Positions 16,693-23,876 of a DNA stretch of 64,000 bases are shown in pieces. The DNA is taken from contig NZ_JARUBJ010000002.1 in NCBI RefSeq assembly GCF_029626145.1, forward strand, positions 1,146,501 to 1,210,500, given 5' to 3'. The notes beneath the pieces were generated by a model that saw only the letters and a list, made by a program, of their open reading frames with translations, was not told the origin of the DNA and made no database searches. Made by a program: the position numbers and the translations under genes. This stretch comes from Micromonospora sp. WMMD961. GTDB lineage: Bacteria > Actinomycetota > Actinomycetes > Mycobacteriales > Micromonosporaceae. Positions within the stretch are counted from its first letter, which is position 1. Each line of letters opens with the position of its first letter.

Positions 16693-17766
16693 ATGGTCGC
16701 AACAATCCGGTACGAGGACATCGTCAAGGCTCCGAAGGCACTGCTGCACGACCACCTCGACGGCGGGCTGCGGCCGGCGACAATCGTCGACCTGGCCGCC
16801 GAGGTGGGGCACGAGCTGCCCGCCACCGATCCCGAGGCGCTGGGACGCTGGTTCGCGGAGGCGGCCGACTCCGGCTCCCTGGAGCGCTACCTCGAGACGT
16901 TCGCGCACACCGTGGCGGTCATGCAGACCGCACCGGCGCTGCGGCGGGTCGCCCGCGAGTGTGCCCTCGACCTGGCTAGCGACGGGGTGGTCTACGCCGA
17001 GGTGCGTTTCGCTCCGGAGCAGCACCTGGAGCAGGATCTCAGCCTGGACGAGGTGGTCGAGGCGGTGCTGGCCGGGTTCGCCGAGGGCACCGCCCAGGCC
17101 GTCGAGGCGGGCCTGACCATCCGGGTGGGCACCCTGCTCACGGCGATGCGGCACGCCGCCCGATCGCAGGAGATCGCCGAGCTGGCCGTGCGACACCGGG
17201 ACGCCGGGGTGGTCGGCTTCGACATCGCCGGCGCCGAGGCGGGCTTCCCGCCCACCCGACACCTGGACGCCTTCGAGTACCTGCAGCGGGAGAACTTCCA
17301 CTTCACCATCCACGCCGGCGAGGCGTTCGGTCTGCCCTCCATCTGGCAGGCGATCCAGTGGTGCGGTGCGGACCGGCTCGGCCACGGCGTGCGGATCGTC
17401 GACGACATCGCCCCCGACGGCGCGCTGGGTCGGCTGGCCGCGTACGTCCGGGACAAGCGGATCCCCCTGGAGTTGTGCCCCTCCTCGAACGTGCAGACCG
17501 GGGCGGTGTCCTCCATCGCCGACCACCCGATCGGGCTGCTGCGGGACCTGCGTTTCCGGGTGACTGTCAACACCGACAACCGGCTGATGAGCGGCACCTC
17601 CATGTCGCGGGAGATGTCGCTGTTGGTGGACACCTTCGGCTACGGCTGGAAGGAGTTGCAGTGGTTCACCATCAACGCGATGAAGAGCGCCTTCATCCCG
17701 TTCGACGAGCGGCTGCGGATCATCGATGAGGTGATCAAGCCGGCGTACGCCGAGCTGCTGGCCTGA
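16693..17766 (+). CDS. add: Adenosine deaminase
   Basis: A 357-residue metal-dependent deaminase converting adenosine and deoxyadenosine to inosine and deoxyinosine. Motifs are HDHLDGGLRP (zinc ligands H19 and H21), HAGEAFG (about 205-211), LGHGVRI, CPSSNVQTG and the terminal NTDN metal site. TAGGGT (16681-16686) is six bases before the ATG, indicating a leaderless transcript. It joins cdd and deoA as part of the salvage block. It is convergent with the uridine-kinase-like gene; only five bases separate the stops. Confidence 0.94.
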   Translation: MVATIRYEDIVKAPKALLHDHLDGGLRPATIVDLAAEVGHELPATDPEALGRWFAEAADSGSLERYLETFAHTVAVMQTAPALRRVARECALDLASDGVVYAEVRFAPEQHLEQDLSLDEVVEAVLAGFAEGTAQAVEAGLTIRVGTLLTAMRHAARSQEIAELAVRHRDAGVVGFDIAGAEAGFPPTRHLDAFEYLQRENFHFTIHAGEAFGLPSIWQAIQWCGADRLGHGVRIVDDIAPDGALGRLAAYVRDKRIPLELCPSSNVQTGAVSSIADHPIGLLRDLRFRVTVNTDNRLMSGTSMSREMSLLVDTFGYGWKELQWFTINAMKSAFIPFDERLRIIDEVIKPAYAELLA

Positions 17767-17771
17767 CCACC

Positions 17772-18374
17772 TCAGCCGTGCGGGTGGCCGGCGAGTAGGC
17801 CGGCCACCCGGCGCAGCACCTCCCGGGCGCGGGCGGCCTCCGCGCCCAACCCGGTCTGCCGGCGCAGGACCGCCGGCTCCGCCCGGAGCAGCGCCACGCC
17901 CCGCCGGACCAGCACCCGGGGAGCCTTGCGCTGCTCGGACAGGTCACGGGCCAGCCGGCGGAGGAACGTCGCCCCGCGTGGCCGACGCAGTGCGTACGCC
18001 CCGGCGAGCAGCCCACGGCGACGGCACTCCTCGACGATCTCGGCGGCGAAGATCCCTTCGGCTACGAAAAGTGGCGATCCGTCGACATTGAATGGCCGGG
18101 TGGACACCCGTCGGTCCGCACCGATCGCATAAACCGGCACATCGGCTCGGCCTTCACGAGCAAGTCGGGCAATGATTTCCACCGCCGCGGAGGCGTCCCA
18201 GGACTGGGGAGATTCCCAATCCACCTGGCCGTTTCGTCGCGGCAACGTAGGGTCATCGCCGTCTTTGTAGAAGTCGTCCAGGCAGAGCACCGGCAACCCG
18301 GTTTGCTGCGCTATGTACGACTTTCCGGAGCCCGAAGGGCCGGCGAGCAGGACAACGCGGTGCGGATGTTCCAT
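17772..18374 (-). CDS. Uridine kinase-like P-loop NTPase
   Basis: A 200-residue nucleoside/nucleotide kinase fold with P-loop GPSGSGKS (residues 12-19), LDDFYKDGDDPTLP (lid and substrate region) and DWESPQSWD, as in uridine kinases and related P-loop kinases. Uridine kinase phosphorylates uridine or cytidine to the monophosphate. The C-terminal 60 residues are Arg/Leu-rich and differ from canonical Udk, so the substrate is not certain. Its position next to adenosine deaminase supports nucleoside salvage. Confidence 0.75.
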   Translation of the reverse strand: MEHPHRVVLLAGPSGSGKSYIAQQTGLPVLCLDDFYKDGDDPTLPRRNGQVDWESPQSWDASAAVEIIARLAREGRADVPVYAIGADRRVSTRPFNVDGSPLFVAEGIFAAEIVEECRRRGLLAGAYALRRPRGATFLRRLARDLSEQRKAPRVLVRRGVALLRAEPAVLRRQTGLGAEAARAREVLRRVAGLLAGHPHG

Positions 18375-18495
18375 TACCTTCAGTTACTCCGACCAGACGG
18401 ACTGCTATCAAATCGCATCAACATCTCATCACACCTTCGGCAGGTGACAACCTGGGCTTTCTTCTTGCCGACCGGCGTGATGGAATCTCGGGGGT

Positions 18496-18538
18496 CCGAC
18501 CCGCCGGGTCGGTCGCTGGGCGTTGCCCGGGGCAACGC
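18496..18538 (+). promoter_or_regulatory. Two adjacent hairpins in the leader of the conservon operon
   Basis: CCGACCC-GCC-GGGTCGG (18496-18512) and GCGTTGCC-CGG-GGCAACGC (18520-18538) lie 30-72 bases before the kinase start codon. Both stems are perfect. They may be an attenuator or mRNA-stability element. Confidence 0.45.
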
Positions 18539-18567
18539 GTTGAAGCTGTAATCGCGAGGGCGGTGTT

Positions 18568-21500
18568 GTGAGCAAACGGCCAAAGATGGCGGGCTCCCTC
18601 CTGTCGCGGCTGCGCCGGCCGGCCAGCCGGCTCGGGGACATGCCGATCTGGTCCAAGCTCGGTCTAATCATGATCGTGCCGACCATCGCCACGGTCGTGG
18701 TGGGCACCAGTGGTCTGGTCGACCACGTGGAGACGCTCAACAATGCCAACCGGGCCGGCGACCTGGCGAACCTGTCGAGCTACTCGGGTGACCTGGTCGA
18801 CAGCCTGCAGGACGAGCGGACAGCCGCCGTGCTGCTGCTGGGTGCGGACGGGACGCAGCCGACGGCGCAGTACCAGGAGGCCTACAACCGGGTGAACTCC
18901 CGGGTGGACCAGGACGCGATCCCCTACCGGCAACAGCGGGCCGAGGTCGAGGACCTGCCGAGCAGCCTTGAGGGTCTGCTCGACGGCATCGACCAGAACC
19001 TGCAGGATCTTTCGGGCATCCGCAGTCAGGTGTTCAACGGGAAGCTCGCGCTCACCGAGACCGTGCAGGCGTACGAGGGCCTGATCACCGACCTGCTCGC
19101 CATCCGTGACTCGGCCACGCAGCTCGCCGGTGACAACGACCTGAGCGACCGGATGCGCGCCGCCGCGGCAGTCGCCCGGGAGAAGGAGTTCCTCGCCGTA
19201 CGCCGGGTCGTGGTGCACCGCGCGCTGGGCGTGAAGGGCGGAAAGCGCCTCACGCCGGCGCTGCGCACCGACTACATCGCCAGTGGCACCGGCCAGCAGC
19301 AGGCGCTGCAGAGCTTCAAGGCCGTGGCCACCCCGGACGACGCGAAGTTCCACGACCAGACGGTCGCGGGTGGCGACCGTCGGCAGGCGCAGAACTACAC
19401 CGGCTGGATCGACGGCAACACCACCGGCGACATGCGTGGCGCGCCGTTCGGCCCGGACCAGTGGGAAGCCGCCATGACGGCCAACGCGAAGCTGATCCGC
19501 ACCGTCGAGACGCAGCTCGACAACGAAGTGGTCAACGAGGCCGACGCCCTCCGCTCGGACGTCCAGCGCCAGGTCTTCCTGGAGACCGGCCTGCTGCTCA
19601 GCATGCTGCTGCTGGCCATCCTCTTCGCGTACCTGGTCGCCCGATCCATGGCCCGTTCGCTGCGCGAACTGCGACAGGGCGCCCTCTCCGTCGCCCAGTA
19701 CGGCCTGCCCCAGGCGGTTGCCCGACTGCGTGACCCGCAGGTCGTCGGACAGCTCACCCCGGTGCAGCTGGCCAACCAGATCGCCGAGCCGCTGCCGGTC
19801 CGCAGCCGTGACGAGTTCGGCCAGGTGACCGAGGCGTTCAACGCCGTCCACCTGGAAGCCGTCCGTACGGCCGCCGAGCAGGCCGCACTGCGCGCCTCCG
19901 TCGCGACCATGTTCGTCAACCTGGCCCGCCGTTCTCAGATCCTGGTCGACCGCCTCATCGGGCATCTCGACCGCTTGGAGCGCGGCGAAGAGGATCCGGA
20001 CCGGCTGGCCGAACTGTTCCAGCTCGACCACCTGGCCACCCGAATGCGCCGCAACGACGAGAACCTGCTGGTGCTCGCCGGTGCCGACTCCACCCGTGTG
20101 CAGCGCGAGCCGGCCGCGCTCATCGACGTGCTGCGCGCCGCGCAGTCCGAGGTCGAGCACTACACCCGGATCGAGTTCGGCGTCATCGACCGCGACATCG
20201 AGGTCGCCGCGCACGCGGTCAACGACCTGGTGCACCTCGTCGCCGAGCTGTTCGACAACGCCACCGCGTTCTCCCCGCCCGACTCGCAGGTCATGGTCGA
20301 GGCCCGCCGGGTAGGCGACCGCTCCTCGCTCTACGTCGAGGACCGCGGCATCGGCATCAGCGCCGACCAGCTGCACGACCTCAACGAGCGGCTCGCGACG
20401 CCGCCGCAGGTGGACGTGGCAGTCTCCCGGATGATGGGCCTGGTCGTGGTCGCCCGGCTGGCGTCCCGGCACGGCGTTCGGGTCGAGCTGCGCCCCGGCT
20501 CCGACCGTGGGACCGTCGCCGAGGTGACCCTGCCCACCTCGGTGCTGGTGCCCCGGGCGCTCTCCGGTCGGGTGCAGCAGCCCCCGGCACTGCCCGCGGC
20601 CGGCGGCCCACAGCAGAACGGGCCCGCCCCGGTCTTCGGCGCGCTGCCGGCGCTGGGCAACGGCCCTCGTCCGAGCGAGTCCGGCAACCAGGTCACCCTC
20701 GGCGGTCGTCCGTTCGAGCCCGCCGCGCGCAACGGATCCGGCACCCCTGCCAACGCCGGTGGCTACCGCTCGATGCCGGCCTGGTCCGATCTGACCGGCG
20801 CGGCCGGGGCGAACGGCGTCAACGGTGGCGACGGGTTCACCCCGCGGCCCGCCAACGGCCAGGGGATCGACCCGCTGCCGCAGCGTCGCGCCGGGGACGA
20901 CGCCCCGGCCACCGGTCAGCAGCCGTCCATTCCTCGACAGCTGCCGAGCAGCCCCGAGACGCAGCCGTACTCGGCGCCTCCGGTGTCCGCGCAGCCCTAC
21001 TCCGGCGCGCCGGTGTCCGCCTCGCCGGCGTCCGGCCAGCCGTATTCAGGGCAGCCCTACTCGGGTGCTCCGTACACTGGTCCGCCGGTGTCCGCCGCCC
21101 CGGCCTCCGGGCAGCCGTACGCCGGTCCGCCGGTGTCCGCTTCGCCCGTGTCGGCGTCGCCCGCGTCCGGGCAGCCGTACTCGGCCCAGCCGTACTCGGT
21201 GCCGCCCGCCTCCAGCCAGTCGTTCAGCGGCTTCGCGCCCCGGTCGGCCCCACCCGCGCAGGCCGCCGGAGCCCCGGCACCCCCTGCCTGGCCGCCGGTA
21301 CCGAACAGTGACCGGGACGCGGCGACCCCGCCGGTGCCCGAGCGGCTCGCCGCCGCCCTGGACATGACGACGGAACTGCCGCGTGTGCCGCGACCCGGCG
21401 AACAGCCGTCGGCCGCAGCGGCCCAGCCTCCGGCGCCGGTCCAGCCTCCGGCCCCGGCTCCAGCTCCAGCTCCGCAGAGTCGGCCGGCTCCGCAGCAACC

Positions 21501-22176
21501 GCAGGCGCAGAACCGCCAGCGGTACGCGGACGAGACGATGGAGCTGCCGATCTTCCGGGAGCTCGAGTCGGCCTGGTTCCGTACTCGCCGCCCGGGTTCG
21601 GAGGAGGGCGCCGCTGGTGCCCAGCCGGCGACGAACGGCGACAACGCTACCCAGCAGTTCGCCACCGTCGAGGCCACCGGTCAGGCAGTCCACAAGACAC
21701 CACCCGGGACGACAGGTAACACACCGATGGCAGACACTCCGATGGCCGGAGGAGCGCCGCGGGGCAACGGCTCCACAGCGAACGAGGGCGGCCGCCCCAG
21801 CCTTGCTGAGAGCCTGCCGAACCGCCGGCCCCAACCGCAGACCAACGGCTGGCAGACCGCAGCCGACGACGGCTGGCGTGCTGCCTCGGCAGCGGCTGAC
21901 GCGGCGCCGGTGAGCGAGACCACCACGACCGGTCTGCCGAAGCGCAAGCCGATGGCGCAGTTGGTGCCGGGTGCGGTGGAGAAGCCCACCACCTCGGTCC
22001 AGCGGCGCTCCCCGGAGGCGGTCCGTGGCCTGCTCTCCGCCTACCACCGGGGCGTGCAGCGAGGGCGTAGCACCTCGGACAACCCGACCAACCCGGAGGC
22101 GACTTCGGGAGGGCAATCCTCGCAGTCTGGCTCAGGCCCGGTGGCCGGGAGCGGGCAGAAGGAGCAAGAAGGATGA
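18568..22176 (+). CDS. cvnA: Conservon sensor histidine kinase (CvnA type)
   Basis: A 1202-residue membrane kinase. It has TM1 (30-51), an extracellular nitrate/nitrite-sensing-like helical domain (about 55-330), TM2 (336-360), a HAMP segment, a DHp-like helix (LDHLATRMRRNDENLLVLAG) and a HATPase domain with N-box ELFDNA (about 558) and G-box VEDRGIGI (about 590). Residues 660-1202 are disordered and Pro/Gln/Ser-rich, with tandem QPYSG/PVSA units (about 799-889) and a conserved C-terminal motif set (ESAWF, GW.AA, GLPKRKPMAQLVPG, VRGLLSAYHRG). It starts at GTG 18568 and overlaps cvnB by four bases. In Streptomyces CvnA-D form a membrane complex likened to eukaryotic GPCR signalling. Confidence 0.9.
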   Translation: MSKRPKMAGSLLSRLRRPASRLGDMPIWSKLGLIMIVPTIATVVVGTSGLVDHVETLNNANRAGDLANLSSYSGDLVDSLQDERTAAVLLLGADGTQPTAQYQEAYNRVNSRVDQDAIPYRQQRAEVEDLPSSLEGLLDGIDQNLQDLSGIRSQVFNGKLALTETVQAYEGLITDLLAIRDSATQLAGDNDLSDRMRAAAAVAREKEFLAVRRVVVHRALGVKGGKRLTPALRTDYIASGTGQQQALQSFKAVATPDDAKFHDQTVAGGDRRQAQNYTGWIDGNTTGDMRGAPFGPDQWEAAMTANAKLIRTVETQLDNEVVNEADALRSDVQRQVFLETGLLLSMLLLAILFAYLVARSMARSLRELRQGALSVAQYGLPQAVARLRDPQVVGQLTPVQLANQIAEPLPVRSRDEFGQVTEAFNAVHLEAVRTAAEQAALRASVATMFVNLARRSQILVDRLIGHLDRLERGEEDPDRLAELFQLDHLATRMRRNDENLLVLAGADSTRVQREPAALIDVLRAAQSEVEHYTRIEFGVIDRDIEVAAHAVNDLVHLVAELFDNATAFSPPDSQVMVEARRVGDRSSLYVEDRGIGISADQLHDLNERLATPPQVDVAVSRMMGLVVVARLASRHGVRVELRPGSDRGTVAEVTLPTSVLVPRALSGRVQQPPALPAAGGPQQNGPAPVFGALPALGNGPRPSESGNQVTLGGRPFEPAARNGSGTPANAGGYRSMPAWSDLTGAAGANGVNGGDGFTPRPANGQGIDPLPQRRAGDDAPATGQQPSIPRQLPSSPETQPYSAPPVSAQPYSGAPVSASPASGQPYSGQPYSGAPYTGPPVSAAPASGQPYAGPPVSASPVSASPASGQPYSAQPYSVPPASSQSFSGFAPRSAPPAQAAGAPAPPAWPPVPNSDRDAATPPVPERLAAALDMTTELPRVPRPGEQPSAAAAQPPAPVQPPAPAPAPAPQSRPAPQQPQAQNRQRYADETMELPIFRELESAWFRTRRPGSEEGAAGAQPATNGDNATQQFATVEATGQAVHKTPPGTTGNTPMADTPMAGGAPRGNGSTANEGGRPSLAESLPNRRPQPQTNGWQTAADDGWRAASAAADAAPVSETTTTGLPKRKPMAQLVPGAVEKPTTSVQRRSPEAVRGLLSAYHRGVQRGRSTSDNPTNPEATSGGQSSQSGSGPVAGSGQKEQEG

Positions 22177-22577
22177 CAACTACTCAGGATCTTGGTTGGC
22201 TGCTAGCCAACTTCGCCGACCGGGTGCCCGGTGTCGCGCATGCGGTCGCCGTCTCGGCCGACGGCCTACTCCTGGCGTCGTCACGGGACCTGCCACGCGA
22301 CCGGGCCGACCAGCTCGCCGCGATCTCGTCCGGTCTGGTCAGCCTGACCCAGGGGGCAGCTCGCTGCTTCGAGGGAGGCGCGGTGTTGCAGACCGTCGTG
22401 GAGATGGACAATGGCTTCCTGTTCCTGATGTCCATCTCGGATGGCTCGTCCTTCGCCGTGTTGGCTGCTCGCAGCTCCGACGTGGGCCAGGTCGGCTACG
22501 AGATGGCGCTGCTGGTCGACCGGGTCGGTGACGCGCTGACCCCGCAGCCGCGTGCGGCTGCGGGCATGCTGGGTTGA
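22173..22577 (+). CDS. cvnB: Conservon roadblock/LC7 protein (CvnB type)
   Basis: A 134-residue roadblock/LC7 domain protein (LGWLLANFADRVPGVAHAVA to the end). Members scaffold or regulate small GTPases of the MglA/Cvn type. The ATG overlaps the kinase stop by four bases and AAGGAG precedes it, so the two are co-translated. It is followed by the DUF742 and GTPase genes in the fixed order of conservons. It is cytoplasmic, without membrane segments. Confidence 0.92.
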   Translation: MTTTQDLGWLLANFADRVPGVAHAVAVSADGLLLASSRDLPRDRADQLAAISSGLVSLTQGAARCFEGGAVLQTVVEMDNGFLFLMSISDGSSFAVLAARSSDVGQVGYEMALLVDRVGDALTPQPRAAAGMLG

Positions 22578-22675
22578 CGACTTGCCGACCGTGAGGTCGG
22601 CGCAACTGCAACGACAACAACGACGGGTTTCACCGGTGGGAGCCGGTAATGGGTGCGAAGGAGGTGAGCGGCGAG

Positions 22676-23053
22676 ATGGCCGATCGTGACGAACCGACCG
22701 GAGCGTTGGTCCGTCCATACGCCGTGACCCGTGGTCGCACCCGTCCCCGGCTCGACATCGCGCTGGAGGCGCTCGTCGAGACGACGGTGCGCGGTCGGGC
22801 CGCTGCCAATGGCAACGGCGGCCAGGGCCGCGAACACCAGTACATCGCCGCGCTGTGTGACGGACGCGTGCAATCGCTCGCGGAGATCGCGGCGCGGATG
22901 CAGCTCCCGCTCGGCGTGGCCCGGGTGCTCATCGCCGACATGGCGACCGACGGCCTGGTCGCGGTCCACGAGCCGACCATCCTGGACGACTCCGACGACG
23001 CGGTGGGCACTGAACTGCTGGAGAGGGTGCTGAGTGGACTTCGCAGGCTCTGA
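22676..23053 (+). CDS. cvnC: Conservon DUF742 protein (CvnC type)
   Basis: A 125-residue DUF742 protein beginning MADRDEPTGALVRPYAVTRG, a family signature, with a winged-helix-like centre (SLAEIAARMQLPLGVARVLI). AAGGAGGTGAG (22658-22668) favours ATG 22676. An in-frame ATG at 22649 with GGGAG six bases upstream is the alternative and would add nine residues. It overlaps the GTPase gene by 20 bases and is thought to work with CvnB and CvnD below the kinase. Confidence 0.9.
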   Translation: MADRDEPTGALVRPYAVTRGRTRPRLDIALEALVETTVRGRAAANGNGGQGREHQYIAALCDGRVQSLAEIAARMQLPLGVARVLIADMATDGLVAVHEPTILDDSDDAVGTELLERVLSGLRRL

Positions 23054-23648
23054 CATGTCGCACCGCCCGCCGAGCCCGAGCGGCCGCGTGACGTCGGCGA
23101 AGATCGTTATCGCCGGGGGATTCGGCGTCGGTAAGACGACGCTGGTCGGCTCGGTCTCGGAGATCACGCCGCTGACCACCGAGGCCATCATGACCTCGGC
23201 TGGTGTGGGCGTCGACGACACCCGGCAGGTGCCGGGCAAGACGACGACCACGGTGGCCATGGACTTCGGCCGGATCTCGATCGACCGAGACCTGATCCTG
23301 TACCTGTTCGGTACGCCGGGTCAGACCCGATTCTGGTTCATGTGGGACGAACTGGTTCGGGGTGCCATCGGCGCGGTCGTGCTGGTGGACACTCGCCGGC
23401 TGGCCGACTGCTTCGCGGCGATCGACTTCTTCGAGCACCGTCGCCTCCCGTACCTGGTGGCGATCAACTGCTTCGACGGGATGCAGTACCACGACCCGCA
23501 GGACGTTCGGGACGCCTTGGCGATCTCCAGCGACGTGCCGGTGGTGGCCTGCGACGCCCGTAACCGGGAGTCGACGAAGCACGTGCTGATCTCGCTGGTC
23601 GAGTACGTGCTCACCATGCGTCGTACGCGCGCCGTCGCCCCGGCCTGA
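23034..23648 (+). CDS. cvnD: Conservon small GTPase (CvnD type)
   Basis: A 204-residue Ras-like/MglA-like GTPase. It has P-loop GGFGVGKTT (about 27-35), switch II region YLFGTPGQTRFWFMWDEL, and NCFD in place of the usual NKxD guanine-specificity motif, as is common in CvnD proteins. It is the last gene of the conservon, starting at GTG 23034 inside cvnC. It presumably cycles between nucleotide states under control of CvnA/B/C; downstream targets are unknown. Confidence 0.92.
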   Translation: MDFAGSDMSHRPPSPSGRVTSAKIVIAGGFGVGKTTLVGSVSEITPLTTEAIMTSAGVGVDDTRQVPGKTTTTVAMDFGRISIDRDLILYLFGTPGQTRFWFMWDELVRGAIGAVVLVDTRRLADCFAAIDFFEHRRLPYLVAINCFDGMQYHDPQDVRDALAISSDVPVVACDARNRESTKHVLISLVEYVLTMRRTRAVAPA

Positions 23649-23827
23649 TCGGGACGCCGCACGCCCGGTGGTGGCTCTGGCCCCCACCGGGCGCAGCACC
23701 CTGCGCGCCCCACGCCGCTTCCGACGTGCCTGGAGGCTGTCGCTCCCGGCACGCCGAGGCCGTAGCTCTCCAGGGCTTTTCAGGAGGCGGCGTTGCCGTG
23801 CCTTGAAGCTCTGCCCCCACCACACAA

Positions 23828-23866
23828 ACGGAAGCGCCCCCGGTCATCGACCGGGGGCGCTTCCGT
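23828..23866. terminator. Bidirectional terminator between the conservon and the IS110-like gene
   Basis: A perfect 17-bp stem, ACGGAAGCGCCCCCGGT (23828-23844) with its complement (23850-23866), and a five-base loop lie between two convergent genes. There is no U-tract, as is usual for high-GC actinobacteria. Confidence 0.85.
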
Positions 23867-23876
23867 ACGTGGAGGA

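Noticed and set aside
18664..20472. 602-codon open frame antisense to the conservon kinase
   Set aside because: Shadow of the kinase gene; no start signal or domain.
20955..21235. Repeated units that might suggest a CRISPR array
   Set aside because: They are in-frame QPYSG/PVSA codon repeats within the kinase tail, irregular in length, with no spacers.
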